Origin: Monodelphis domestica | Lineage: Eukaryota; Chordata; Mammalia; Didelphimorphia; Didelphidae | Direction of reading: 5' to 3' | Assembly: GCF_027887165.1 (NCBI RefSeq) | Contig: NC_077231.1 | Coordinates: forward strand, 124,386,194-124,450,193 | DNA length: 64,000 bases | Shown here: positions 12,079-24,449 of the stretch, one piece after another | Position numbering within the stretch: position 1 is the stretch's first letter | Layout: the number at the start of each line of letters is the position of its first letter | Position numbers and translations under genes: made by a program | The notes under the pieces: model-generated | What the model was told of the DNA's origin: nothing | The model's input: the letters and a program-made list of their open reading frames with translations, nothing else | The model's database searches: none

Positions 12079-12096
12079 TGGCGCCCAACTTTCTCG
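12079..12096 (+). promoter_or_regulatory. Primer binding site, lysine tRNA type
   Basis: TGGCGCCCAAC begins two bases after the 5' LTR, as expected for a retroviral primer site. It matches the 3' end complement of lysine tRNA for 11 bases. The following bases diverge. Confidence 0.8.
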
Positions 12097-12213
12097 TGGC
12101 ATTCCACTCTTTTATTTCACACAGCGAATGGGAGAACGCGTTCGAGGACACGAGGCTAATAGTAGGCGGGTGCCGGAGTTCCAGGAAGGTTGCCGTACCT
12201 CTGGCCAAGGACG

Positions 12214-12219
12214 GTAAGT
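12214..12219 (+). promoter_or_regulatory. Candidate leader splice donor GTAAGT
   Basis: A perfect GTAAGT lies about 120 bases after the primer site, where retroviral leaders usually carry the major donor. Function is inferred from position. Confidence 0.5.
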
Positions 12220-15200
12220 CCTCCTCTGCTTGAGGTGGGTCTCCCCTCTGAACCCTGCTCGACTCTTAATGTCGTAGCTTGATGGGGGAGAAATGGAAGT
12301 CTCAAGAGCTTAACTGCCTGAGACTGAATCAGGATGAGGGAAGCACACGATCGGTCAGAGAGGGATTCTTAAACTATCTCTGTCAGGGAGGTGCAGTTTC
12401 CCTCCCCCACCTGGGTCTGCTAGTCGGAGGCCTCCTCTCTCGGACCTGGATCTCCGGAGGTTAAGAAACACCTGAGGAGTGGTCTGAGGGGGAGGGGAAG
12501 GAAAAAGAAAATTTGACCCAGGGAAACCCTCACTAGGGGCGATTGAGAACTTGAAAAATCTCAGTCTGAAACAAACAGTTGCTAGAGCATAGTGAATTTC
12601 AAAAGGAGCAACTGGGAAAAGAAAAAGCAGGAGTTAAAATTTCATCCAGAAAGCAAAGTCAAATTTACCTGCTATTCATACGCAAAAGCGGGAAAGGCTA
12701 GGGAAGATGCAAGGCAGAAACTGCTGCAGAATGCTAAGGAGTTCTTTCTTAAACACTTCTTATTTCAAAAGTTCTGCAAGCTAATCTTTACAAGAAACTC
12801 CTGGTGCCTTTTCAGGAGAGGTCGGACTCAGATGCATTTGAAAGGCCTATCAGGAAGTGGTTGCTTTCAGGGCATTTAAAAGATCAGAATTACTTGGAAA
12901 AAACGGATAAAAAACAAAAAATTTTTTCTAATAAAATCGTAGGTCTCAGCACAATTAAGGAATCAAGGTAATAATCCTGAATTAGGTTAAATTCGGAACA
13001 GCCTAAGTTGTAAAAAGATATTGCCATTCTGTAACCAAAGGCAGAAGATTTTTTTTTTAAAAAAAGGGCGAGCCTCCAAACTCATTTAGCATTTGAAAAA
13101 AGGTCCTAGGAACTCTTTTGTTTGAGGTCCAGCCAGGTAAAGGCAGGCTTTACCTGGGTGCTGGGAATTTGAATTTTAATTTAGTTTTAATTTAGGTTGG
13201 ATAGGCAAAATTATAAAGGAATGTCTGCTTATATTTTGATAAAGGAAGTTAAAAAGGAGAATTAAATATCCTTCTCTGACTTTTGTTATATGCCACAAAA
13301 TATCAGGACTAGAAATGTTTTATCTGTAGAGAAATTTTGGTATGAATCACAAGGTAATTAAAGTGCAAACGGAAAATTTTTAAGGTTTGAGTTTAAATCT
13401 GAAGCAGCTTGAAATGTTTTCTCTCTACCAGCCACATGGCTTGAGCCACGTGGAAGATAGCATCAGAGCAACTGAGGTTGCAAGTTTTATCACTAAGGCT
13501 GTAATTGGCTAGAAGAAGAAATTTAATACTAAGATATAATAAGCATGAATTGGAATATGATTTAAAGGAATTTCTAAGGCTTTCTAATTTTAACTGTGGA
13601 GGAATTATTGACACTTTTCTAAGCAGGACATAAAGCAACAGGATGAATCTTGAGCAGAGCTTATTCAAACAACCTGTATGCAGTTCAGAAACTTTTTTAC
13701 TGGGCATATTAACATACCTGTATCCAGAAAGCAAATGATTTATAACTAGAATAGCTTTTACTATGGAAAATTAAGACACATGCTCAGCAGAGTAAAAGCA
13801 TGGTTGGAAGGATTCAATCTGTTTACCAGTGGTTAATTATTAAGGTTATCAGGAACTCTGTTACTCAGTACAGTAATTTATTAAGGATTTGAAAGAGGCA
13901 ATACTATCATGTATTGAAATTGCAGATATTGAAGCTGATCATGATATTGAAAAGAGACCTATGATAATAATGCAAATTCAAAGGTTACTGGCATAATTTG
14001 ATTTATTTCTGCAGGGAAGATTTGCAGAATTAGCAGATGAAAGTAATGATTTTATTCACAGTATTAAGATCTTTTCAGTTATGAAGCTAAGGGCAGTAGT
14101 GCGGAAACAACTTCTGTGCAATTGTTTGATAATTCTGTGCATATTTTTACAGCATAAGACAATGCTATAATTTTAATAACTGCACAAGGTGGAAATTTTT
14201 CAAAAAGCAAAAATTGTGTGCAGGCAGACAAAGGCTTAAGATCCCAGCACACATGGGTCAATTCATAAGTGATTTATAGAATGATATTTTTATGATTATG
14301 GATTTGAAAAAGTAGATATTTAAGCATCTATACATGCTGTTTTGAACACACAGCTGCTGGCATTCTCTGCTCTAGCAGAGGGCCAGATCTATTGTACATC
14401 TATATCCTGAACAAGCAGGTGATATCGCTTATCAATGCAAACTGCTGTGGATTAATTTCACCCCTGATAGATATCCACTGTATATTTTGGAGCAAAGGTA
14501 CATTTCAGCATGCTCCTGGCACAAAGGTTGAACTGTGAAAAATGATGGGAGATACTTACTCTCCTGGTTTATGGGTTCAAGCTCAAATGAAGAAGTGAGC
14601 AAAGTGATTGCAGATTTTATAAATATCTGTGCACTACTGTCTATTCCAAACAGCTTGGAATGGCAGGGCTTTTAACAGCAATGCAAAGGCTAAATTGCAT
14701 AGCTCATGGCTTACATGCAAGCTATGGTACAAAGAGCTCAAAGGAATTCATGAGCCCCAAGGTTCAAAAACTGAAGGTATATATGTTCTGTCACTTTCTA
14801 ACTTTCTAAGACCCAATGAGGCTTTCATTTGGGGTCGAGGTTTTCTGTTTACTTTCTCAGATACATGGAGTCCATGGAAGATGATTAAGAGCATCTGATG
14901 GCAAGAAAATCTGCCCGGAAGAAGGACAGAAGGCAGAGGTGTCTGGCACAGGACACCAGAAAAGCAGCACATGGACTGTAAAGACTGCCCTATAGGCAGG
15001 TTTAACACACTATGCACACACACATGCAATTGTATGAGAAACAATGTACATGCAGAAGAGTATCATTGAGTCACTAACAGATATTCTGTTCTAGGAATAT
15101 CTGGGTATTTGGTAAAAGATCTAACTATTACATGCCTGAAAATTTTGAATGGTATTGGTACAATGTGTAACTTGAAATGATATTATTGGAATTGTTCCAT

Positions 15201-18200
15201 GTTAGCCAAATTTGATCAAATATCAAAAGGGTATAATTGGGAATATTATGACAGTATAAGGAATGCAGCACTTGCAGCACAAATGGGTATTACTATCCAA
15301 AATGTACTGATGATTATTGTCTTAAAGGGTACATTATATTTGCAAACAACATGTTTTTGCTAGAATCAGACTTATCTAGAAGTCAATTTTGTCTAGCTGT
15401 GACTGTTCCACTTTCAATAGGAAAGAGGTGGATATGGTATCACTAATCATCTATCTCTTCTACACCCCAGAAAGAATATAAGTTAAAGCTTTGTAACAAT
15501 CAATATTGAATTTAATGATAAAGATCACATTGTGTGAGATACCTGAATTGGGTTAAATATCATCAAGATATTAAGACTGTAAGGGACCCAAGGGGATGAT
15601 AATGTTGGGTCGAGGTCTTGTTTATATGTTCACAGATAATGAAAACATCTGGTCTCCCACGTCATGCTTCATGCCAGCTGATACAGACCAGGAAGAGAAG
15701 CAGACGGAAGGTGATGGCATCAGCTACCTACATGCCAGCCACAATCCAGACTCGCTGGAAGGACACTTCTTTGGTGACTAATATCACTCTAGAACAATGA
15801 CATTACACTATTAGAGACATTGGCTATTAGGCCACTGACGGACACTTGTCATGCTGACATCCATTGAGATGGGGTACCCAGAGCAACATCAAGTATGCTA
15901 ATTCAGAAGGACTAAATCACACTTGTGTCTGTACAGGACACCAGATATGTCCCACATGCCAAAGACTTTGCGATGGGATTGAGATGAAATAGCTACAATT
16001 GTCTAGCTACTAAAGTATACCTTGTATTTTGTATATGATACTGTCAAAGGGAATTTTGTATGCATTATGAATTGTATGCATTGTAAATCCACCACTTGTA
16101 TTGTAAGAAATGCTGTTATCAACAAGGGTATAGACCTTGGTATGACTCTCCAAAGAGTAGGAGATAGAAAACTCTCATTCATAGCATAGATATGATACCT
16201 CTGACATCAAAAATGAGGTGCTAAGCAGAAAATGCTGCATAGACAGGTCTAATGGACAGATGACACTGATGTTACTCTCAGGAAAGGATGAGAGATCAGG
16301 AAAAAGACATTAGGAAATCTTTAATCAGGAACTTGAGTTATTGTAAGAGATCATTGACATCCAGGCAAAGATTATGTTCCTGACATTACATTAAGGGCTG
16401 ACTACCATAGCAGTAGTTGAGTGTTAATACCATTGCTAACCATTACTCCTGATACCCTGTCTTTGTGGGTAATATCTTGATAGGAAAAATGTCTTGCTCT
16501 CCTCCAACAGTCCCAGAATTCAGACGGCCGCTGGATTCGGGATCTATTGGCTTCCCTTTCATATACTGGAAGACGTTCTGGTATATGGAAGTAAGACCTC
16601 ATGAAAAACTGAGGACTCTAGGTTTGACAATTTCTGTGGACGCGCAGTCATTGTCTCTCCTAGGTGGAAAAAATTATTATTGCACAAAAACATGGAGCAA
16701 GGGCAATGTATAATCTAAGTTTTACTGTTTTGGAGTATGGATTGAAAACATGACACAATAGGCACAGATAAGCGTGCAGAAAAAGCACATTGAATATTAT
16801 ACACTGACAACTAGGAATGAAGAAGCTATGTCAAATGCTGTAGGTACAAGAAACTGTAGAAATTGTTTCTACATGGGAAACAACTTAAGCTTCTATTTAC
16901 CCAAACATTGGTTTGGTGGAATGAATTTTGCAAATATTGGTAATGGTATAGGCTTGGTTATCATATTGATGGGTTTATTTATACAAGCAGAGATTTAAAA
17001 TAAGGAAGACATTAGGAATATGCAGTCAGAACTTGAAATATTACTTCATTATCACCATCATGGTTATTTAAGCTACAATTGAGAATGTAAAATGGATGGG
17101 AATATTGGTATTTGTTAAAAATTTGCACTGTGATTGATGTATTGATGTTTTTGCACAGCCTGTAATGGTGCAGAATTATGTTCATATACAAGGCGAATTT
17201 TGATCTATTTAGATCAGGAATTAGAAATCATTGGGAAAATAAGTTCTGATATTTTACATTGGCTCAGTTTCAAAGATATCACATAGACTGTGAGCCAAGA
17301 GCCAAGAGAATCTTGTATTAATTTTGGGATCAGGTTCCCAGGATCAATTTTCTGAGATCATTTGACATGTGATAACATGATCCTCCAGAATTGTTAAGAG
17401 AGGATGTTTTTCTTTGAAGGGATCTCTCCCAACACACAAACAAAAAGAAAAGGGAGAGGAATCTTATAGAGATCAGTATTTATATTTTTAGAGGAAACTT
17501 TTTAAAGTCACTCTTGATTGATCAACCTTGATTTTTTTCTTTTACACTATTAAGGCCAGAATTTTTAAGTACAAGGAAAGTACTGTTAATGCTCTGATCC
17601 AGAATTATGAAGGTGCAAAGATTTCTAGAATTACAGTCACCCAACAGTCGGTGAACATGAGAACATGACAGCAATTGTTAATTTTCAGATGACCATACTG
17701 GAGAGTGATGTCTGATTGCATGTAAGGGGAATCATAATGAATCTTTCATTATGGACCAGACAGCCTCAGCCACGATTACATTTTCCATGTGAAATGGATG
17801 TTTGAGGTTGGGAAATGCAGAGACATGGCGTACTGACACCCTCAGTCGCTGGATGTCCTGGCATCGAGCTACCAACCAGTTTCCTATGTGGCAGGCATCT
17901 GGCAGTGAGCACGGAAAGATCCCCAAGATGCAGTATCAGGACGAGAGAAAAGAAGGACTTCATCTCCAGGGATAGTATTTTGCTAACTGTTGAAAAGGCT
18001 GACAACTTCTGATAGTCCAGACTGTGAATGGTGGCATGTTTGGTTATTGCACCTGTCATGAGAATCATAGAGTTCTACCCCATTAGACCAGGATCAGTAG
18101 CGTGGAAATTATTTTCTTAACATTTTTATATCTACTAAGACTGTTGCATTGATCTTGAAATGCAGACAGGCAGATAGAAAGATCAGTTTGGGAATTTTTA

Positions 18201-18382
18201 AGATTGATCACTGAATCAGTTTATGCTGATGTTCATTCTTGATTGGGACATCTAAGTTATACAATCAGGATAGGTCTTTCATCTCTGTATCAGAATATGA
18301 TTATGCACCAGAGTGTTTGTATTTGTTAATGCTGTAATGTTGCTACATTTTGATATTACACTATTCATTTGGGTGTAAAACA

Positions 18383-18394
18383 AAAAGGGGGAGA
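18383..18394 (+). promoter_or_regulatory. Polypurine tract
   Basis: AAAAAGGGGGAGA-type purine run ending directly at the TG of the 3' LTR. This is the expected plus-strand primer position. Confidence 0.88.
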
Positions 18395-18998
18395 TGTAGC
18401 AGTCCGCCCCCTGGCTATGGGCAAGGGGAAAACAGTATGTGCAGATTGCTCAGTCTTGGGCATGCTCAGTAGTGCTCATGGCTGGGAAGGCCTATGACCC
18501 TTGACCCCAGCTTCTCCCAGGTTAGGCGGGAAAACAGGTTTCTTTGTTCTCACCTGGTTAAGAGAAACCACACCTATGCCTTGTCATTAACCAATGAGAA
18601 TCATCCCTATGTACTGTGTATATTTGCATATCAAAAACTATATCTAGCCCAGCAGGCTCCGCCTTCTCTCTCTCTGCCCTCTGCTCTCTGCTCGCTCCTT
18701 CTCTTTCAGGCTACCTGATGGCTGTCCTTGCAGGAGCTTGGCCTCTGGCCAAGCTCCATCTTTAATCTTTCTCTATTCACCTCTCTGACCTGCGTGGTAT
18801 GGATCTCAGGACTGGAAAAGCCTACAGAATTGGTCCTTTGATCAGAGCTTAGCTGTGGCTCATTGATAATTAATAAAGACTCATCCTGAACACCTCATAT
18901 CTCTATTAGGACTCCGTCACTTCCCTCGTGGTATCAAAACTTCTATCCTGTCTCTATCTTCCTACCTTGTGGCTTCTCTCACATCAGAGAGAGCTACA
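18395..18998 (+). repeat. 3' LTR
   Basis: Same length as the 5' LTR and identical by eye, offset by exactly 6,922 bases with no indels. It repeats the octamer at 18622-18629 and the AATAAA at 18872-18877. Confidence 0.95.
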
Positions 18999-19198
18999 AG
19001 TGGTTTGCCATTTCCTTTTCCAACTCATTTTACAGATAAGGAAACTGAGGCAAACAAGGTTAAGTGACCCTTGCCCAGGGTCACACAGCTAGTAAGTATC
19101 TGAGGCCAGATTTGAACTCATGAAGATTTAGTCTTCCTGATTCCAAGTTCAGTGCTCTATCCACTGTACCAATTAGCTGCCCCTTTTACCAATGTATT

Positions 19199-20115
19199 CT
19201 TGAGCTGTATGAATCTCAGCATAAAATACTATTTATAGAAATACAGACTTATATATTAGAGAAATATTCATTTCTTATGGTTAGGATGAGTCAATATAAC
19301 AAAAATGACAAAAATCACCCAAATTGATTTACTTATTCAAAAACATACAAATCAAGCAACTCTGGGGTTATTTTATAGGGCTTGGAAAAAATAATAACAA
19401 AATCCATCTAAAGCAATAACAGGTCAAGAATAGCAAGAGAAATGGCAAAAAGTTTGAAGGAAGGGGGACTAGTAGTATCAGATCTCAAACTATATGACAA
19501 ATGAGTAACTATCAAAACAATTTGAAATTAGTTAACAAATGGGGAGGGTTGGTTATCAGAACAGATAAAGTATACAACATTCAGAAACAAATGAAACTGG
19601 TAGACTACTATTCAAAAAAAAAAAAATCCAAAGACCCCTAACTACTAGGGTAAGACTCACTATTTGTTTAAAAACCTCAAAGGAAAACCATTTGGTAGCA
19701 TGGCAGAAATTTGGTGTAGATCAATATTTCATATCATATTCCTATAAACTCCAAATGAATACAAGTCCTAGATTAAAAAGCATATAAATAAGTTTGAAAA
19801 AAACAAGAATAAAAATGCCTCTCCGTTCTATGGAGAGGGGAAAAGTTTATGATCAAACAAGGGATAGAGAAGATCATAGAAAATAAAAAGGACAATTTTG
19901 ATCACATAAAGTTAAAAAGATTTTGCACAAACAAATCCAATGGAGCTAAAACTAGAAAGGAAACAGATTGGAAGGGTGATTTTTGAAACAAACTTTCTGA
20001 TAAATGTCTTAATTCTGAGATATATAGGGACAAGACTAAAATGTCTGGAAATTAAATCTATTTACCAATTGACAAGTGGTCAAAGATTATAAATAAATAG
20101 CTCTCCAGGAGAGAA
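19199..20115 (+). mobile_element. L1-b, ORF2 C-terminal region
   Basis: The L1 interrupted at 11401 resumes here. Blocks such as GGACTAGTAGTATCAGATCT (the LPDLKLY region) and the AAAGATTTTGCACAAACAAA region are typical of marsupial L1 ORF2 C-terminus. Numerous stops and deletions are present. Confidence 0.85.
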
Positions 20116-20124
20116 ATAAAATAT

Positions 20125-20480
20125 GCTGTATTTTTTTTAAATGTTCCACAGGCACTGAGGTAAGCACTGCAGATTTAAAAAAAAAAAACTGTTCTTGGAG
20201 GAGCTTATAATCTAAGTAAAGAAAATAGTTTGCAAATGGAAGTTAAAAGAGTGGGAGATGGAAGTGGCAGAGGTTACCTGGTGCAGTGGCATAACAAAGA
20301 CACTAGTGTTGTTGAACAAGAAGAGCAGCTGGTAGAAAATACAGATAACTAAAGTAAGTTCCCCCACCCCCAAATGGTTTCTGGAAAGTAAGAAATATTC
20401 CAACCCTCCAAAAAACAATTGCTTTCCTTGATTTACTAAGTTTAGAGGATTCTTGTTCAATGAAAGAAGTATGCACAAGG
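20125..20480. mobile_element. Ancient LINE-like insertion
   Basis: Contains GGAGGAGCTTATAATCTAA, the recurrent 'aaggagctcacattctaatggg' motif in diverged form, near a degenerate 'tgccaggcactg' block. The motif occurs in several other places in this window. Family not certain. Confidence 0.5.
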
Positions 20481-20599
20481 ACCTTATTTTAAAAACTAAT
20501 CATTTGAGAAAAAAAAAGTTATTCCACAGGTCACTGTTTTGGGTCATATAGAAAAGATTTAACAATGATTCTTAGTATTTAGAACTGGAAAAGATGTAA

Positions 20600-20745
20600 C
20601 TTCATCAGAAAGTTTGGAAAGTTAGGAGATCTGTGGTTGAATTCCACTTGTGACACTTTCTAACTATGTGAACCTGGATAATTCACATCTCTAAGTTTTC
20701 ATTTTATTCTCTCAAAATAAGAACAATAAGAGTTCCTGTCTAACT
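20600..20745 (+). mobile_element. MIR fragment
   Basis: Diverged MIR-like order: GGTTGAATTCCACTTGTGAC, TAACTATGTGAACCTGGA and TCTCAAAATAAGAACAATAA. Confidence 0.6.
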
Positions 20746-20764
20746 TTTAAAAAATAATCCAAAT

Positions 20765-21600
20765 TAATGATTAGAGAGATACAAATTAAAGCAACTCTGA
20801 GGTTCCCCTCTTCAGACTGATAAACTGACAAGAAAGAAAAATGACAAATATTTGAGGGACTACAGGAAATGAGACATTGCTACACTGTTGGTATAACTGT
20901 GAATTGGTTCTGCCATTCTGGAATATATAAATAAGAATAACAAATAAGTCAATAAACATGCACTGAGTACCTAATATGTATCAGGAACTGTTCTAAATGA
21001 TAGGGATACCAAAAAAAAAGGCAATAGACAGTCACTGTCCTTAAGGAGCTCACAATCTAATGGGGAGGGGAGTGGAGTAATTGTCCATGCCATTTGACAT
21101 AGTAATACCACTGCTAAACTATACTCCAAAGAGATTGTTTTTTAAAAAAGGAAAAGATTCCATATATACAAAAATATTTATAGCCACTCTTTTTGTAATG
21201 ACAAAGAGGTAGAAACTATGCATGTGCCCGTCAATAGGGAAATAATTGAACAAATTATGGCATATGAATGTAATGGTATACTATTGTACCATACAATATG
21301 AAGAAAGAGATGGTTTCAGAGAAAACTGAGAAGATGTATGAATTGAAGCAGAATAAAATGAACAGAAGCAGGAGACAAATTTATACTATAGCATAATAAT
21401 GAAGAAGCAAACAATTACAAAGACTAAAACTTTTCTCAATGTAATAATCAACCATGATTTCAGAGTACCAAAGATGAAGAATGCCAAACATCTCATGAAA
21501 GAAGAGTGAACTAATATGCAGAATTAGACATATTTTTGGACATATGCAATATGGGAATCTGTTTTACATAACTATGTTTATTTGTTACAATTTTTTCTAA
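20765..21600 (+). mobile_element. L1-b 3' UTR-type sequence
   Basis: Recognisable marsupial L1 3' blocks in order: TTAGAGAGATACAAATTAAA, CAAAAATATTTATAGCCACT, GAACAAATTATGGCATATGA and AATAAAATGAACAGAAGCAG. A separate repeat at 20938-21078 interrupts it. Confidence 0.82.
20938..21078 (+). mobile_element. Ancient-type repeat inside L1-b 3' region
   Basis: Matches 'actgagtacctaatatgtatcaggaactg ... aaggagctcacaatctaatgggg' type sequence and splits two collinear L1 blocks. The family name is uncertain, but the motif is repeated at 42720, 47650 and 61590. Confidence 0.6.
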
Positions 21601-21629
21601 TGAAAGGGAGAATAAGAGGTATAAAGGAG

Positions 21630-21788
21630 AAAAAGAAAGGAAGGAAGGAAGGAAGGAAGGAAGGAAGGAAGGAAGGAAGGAAGGAAGGAAGGAAGGAAGG
21701 AAGGAAGGAAGGAAGGAAGGAAGGAAGGAAGGAAGGAAGGAAGGAAGGAAGGAAGGAAGGAAGGAAGGAAGGAGGGAGGGAGGGAGGA
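21630..21788. repeat. (GGAA)n microsatellite
   Basis: About 35 GGAA/AAGG units, nearly perfect, ending in GGGA units. The frames across it encode KEGR or FLPS repeats only. Confidence 0.97.
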
Positions 21789-21837
21789 AATAAGCATTTA
21801 AATTAGCATCTACTATGTTCCAGACACTTTGTTAAAT

Positions 21838-22048
21838 GATTTTTTTTAAAACCCTTACCTTCCATCCTAGAATCAATATTATGTATTGGTTCCAAGACAG
21901 AAGAGTGGTAAGGGCTAGGCAATAGGGATTAAGTGACTTGCCCAGAGTCACACAGCTAGGACATGTCTGAGTCCAGATTTACATCCAGGACCTCCTATCT
22001 CTGGGCCTGACTTTCTATTCACTGAACCACCTTACTACCTACCCCCAG
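21838..22048 (-). mobile_element. Type A SINE
   Basis: Reverse-oriented: T-run, CCCTTACCTTCCATCCTAGA, TATTGGTTCCAAGACAGAAG, then GACTTGCCCAGAGTCACACA and a head ending near ACTACCTACCCCC. Confidence 0.9.
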
Positions 22049-22051
22049 TGT

Positions 22052-22275
22052 GCTAAATGATTTTTAACAAATATCTCATTTGATCCCCACAACAACCCTG
22101 AGAAATAGATACTACTGTTAGCCCCAATTTTACAGTTGAGGAAACTGAAGCTAACAGAGATTAAATGGCTTATCTAGGGCTGCATAGTTAATAAGTTCTG
22201 AGACTGGATTTGAACTCAGATCTTCCTGACTCCAAGCTAAGTGCTCTATCCTCTATACCACCAGTTGCCTCTAAA
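22052..22275 (-). mobile_element. MIR-family SINE
   Basis: Contains CTCATTTGATCCCCACAACA, CAGTTGAGGAAACTGAAGC and GATTTGAACTCAGATCTTCC in reverse MIR/THER order. Confidence 0.75.
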
Positions 22276-22344
22276 AGGTTAAAAAAGAGAAGGGGAGGGG
22301 AAATGTATTGGGCTCCCCTCACCAAAAAAAAAAAATGCCCAGCG

Positions 22345-22460
22345 CAATTGACAAGTATTTATTAAGACCTTCAGGTACAATAGGTACTAGGTGCTAGGTA
22401 TTATGCTTGCCACTAGTTATTCAAATATAAGTAGAATGAACAATCCCTTCTCTCAAAAAG
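22345..22460 (+). mobile_element. Ancient LINE-like fragment
   Basis: A TATTTATTAAGACC start and a GGTGCTAGGTATTATGC core resemble the repeat at 20938-21078. Diverged. Confidence 0.45.
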
Positions 22461-22629
22461 AAGCATGGGCAAGACTGGATTATTCCATAAAGAAATAAAA
22501 ATTAAATACTTGCTCAGTAATCTGCTAGTAGCAATAGTTTTCCTGAGAAGGTAAAAGAAGCAGTGATATGAACCCCATGGTTCCTGAGGACTTGAACTAG
22601 TTAAGAACAAACAAGCATGATCAACTGAA

Positions 22630-22995
22630 AAAGTCTTTGATTCTCTTGGCAATGCAATGATCCAGGACAATTCTGAAGGAATACTCTCCACCTCCAGAGG
22701 AAGAACTATTGGAGTCAGAATACAGATCAAAGCTTGTAATTTTTTACTTTAGTTTGTTGGGGTTTTTATTTGGGATTTGGGTTCTCTATGAGTATTCTCA
22801 TATTTATTTTATTTTAACAATGACCAATATGGAAGGATGTTTTGTATATGATAATACACATATAATCCAGGTCAAATTCTTGTCATCTCCAAAATTGGGG
22901 GAAAGGATGGAGGGATATAATTTGTATCTTATCATTTCAGAAAATGTACGTTGAAAATTATTTCATGTAATCAACAAAATAAAATTTTTAAAAAG
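22630..22995 (+). mobile_element. LINE 3' end
   Basis: Carries CAATGCAATGATCCAGGACA, CCACCTCCAGAGGAAGAACT, GGAAAGGATGGAGGGATATA and an A-rich end after AATAAAA. This is a marsupial LINE 3' UTR pattern. Confidence 0.75.
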
Positions 22996-24445
22996 AACAA
23001 AAGTATTTTCTTGACATTCTTTGTGTGGTCCTCCTTTAGAGATATTTGATGTGGGAGCCTATACACACACCACACACTTCAGTGCAGCTTTATCTATCAT
23101 CTGACTGCTTCCTAAGTGCTATGAGGACACCTTTCATTGATTTCTGAACAGGAACTCTGTAGATATTTATACTAAAAAGGCAACCCCATCCTTCAGCCTT
23201 CCCCTTCCTGCCAGCATTGAGCACAACTCTCTGAATTCCAGTAATGGCATGTCCTTCTTCTCAGTAAGTGTGTGACCTTCTAGACAAACTTTTGTCTGGG
23301 GTGCCATTTGTCTTCTTTCCTTAGGTACAGAGCCTTAGGAGGTCCTGGAAGACAGCTAACAACTTCATCCCTTCTTGAGAAGCTAAGCACCAGGGTATAC
23401 GCTCCTGGGGTTTAGCAACAATAGCAGCAAGCTGGCCAAGAGGGAAAGGGTCTCCCACTGGAAAAGTGAAGGTCTACTTGGTGCTGAGATCAAGCTATAT
23501 TCAGTAGAGGCAAAGGGTAAAATAGATAATGAAGAATCCTGTTGTAAATGTCTAAACAAAGCTTGCATATTGGCCTCTGAGATGATTTTTGGATTCTTTA
23601 TTACACATTTAGTATTCCTTTTCTGTGTGGGAATGAACCTTTTGCTCTCTGCTGGATTCATGTTTCTGCTCTAGGGACCTTTTTAATTCCTCTGCACCGT
23701 AACTACATGCTGACTCTGAAACCAGACTTAAAAGTAGAATTGATCCTCAGGAATCTGAGATGGAAATGGAACTGAGGATATGGGCAAACCCAAAGTAATG
23801 AACCCGGCAAAACATGAGAGTAGGTAAAAGATGAGAAGGAAGGAAAAGGACATGGATGACAAAAAGTCAGAAAACAGTGATTAAAGATGGTATCTACATG
23901 TATTCTGGGGGAGGAAGTGGAGGTGGAGAAAGAAAAAACTGGGGGGGGGGGGGAGAAGCAATGACAAATATCTCTAACCTCACCTGCCCGGAGGTAAACT
24001 TGCAAAGGATTCAATAATTCTAAGTATGGAAATTGAGGCTCAAAGGTAAATGAGAAAATATGTAGTTCTGCACCTAGTAAGTTGATTGTTAAGTAAATTG
24101 CATCCCTGAATGATAGGATTAAAGCAGATTCTGGCCTCACCTGGTCTGGTTAGTTGGTTGGTTGGTTTGTTTTCCTATATTTAATGCCCCCTTTAAGTCT
24201 GTCTCTTAATGACCTATATACTAACTGTAAAGAATAAGCTAAAGATTGCTCATATTGACTTCTGAGGTCTCAAAGGAAGTCTGTCTTAACTATTATGGGG
24301 GAAAAGTCAGGTTTCATCTCAAAAATACTTCAAGAGATAAGGAAACAAATTAATATCAGTGCTGAAAACTCAGAATCTCCTGATTGCTTTCACCTTGGAG
24401 TAAGTTCTAATTAACTCTTTTATAGACTATTGTAATAAATTACTA
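22996..24445. other. No recognised feature
   Basis: About 1.4 kb without a gene or nameable repeat, apart from a 13-base G run near 23941. Minus-strand open frames at 23383-23661 and 23703-24140 (92 and 145 codons) have no recognisable domain. Confidence 0.45.
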
Positions 24446-24449
24446 ATAG

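Larger units (their letters stand above)
12077..18382 (+). pseudogene. Degenerate internal region of the LTR element
   Basis: No open frame exceeds about 115 codons. Two short stretches (about 14815-14895 and 15590-15700) encode a WGRG or LGRG motif followed by an aromatic-rich segment ending in a WSP tripeptide. This resembles the C-terminal end of betaretroviral integrase. They suggest decayed or duplicated pol sequence. Other parts I could not assign. The disabled state is described only; no coding sequence was reconstructed. Confidence 0.6.
11473..18998 (+). mobile_element. Endogenous retrovirus-like LTR element, young, coding-defective
   Basis: The 7,526-bp element has two 604-bp LTRs that I read as identical, each starting TG and ending CA. 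Flanking 5-bp duplications AGTGG lie at 11468-11472 and 18999-19003. A lysine-tRNA-type primer site follows the 5' LTR and a polypurine tract precedes the 3' LTR. The lysine primer and the 5-bp duplication fit a betaretrovirus-like (class II) element. The 6.3-kb interior has no long open frame, so no intact gag, pro, pol or env is present. LTR identity implies a recent insertion, so the element was probably mobilised by proteins supplied in trans. Confidence 0.93.
11402..19184 (-). mobile_element. Type B SINE split by the LTR retroelement
   Basis: The two halves (11402-11472 and 19004-19184) join into one reverse-oriented type B SINE once the retroelement and one AGTGG copy are removed. The SINE is flanked by the 14-bp direct repeat TTTACCAATGTATT at 11388-11401 and 19185-19198. 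That is its own target-site duplication within L1. Confidence 0.93.

Noticed and set aside
21582..21806. Open frames across the GGAA array
   Set aside because: Repeat-encoded KEGR and FLPS units; no gene signals.
23703..24140. 145-codon minus-strand frame
   Set aside because: Low-complexity Ser/Pro/Phe composition arising from purine-rich DNA and a G run; no domain or splice context.
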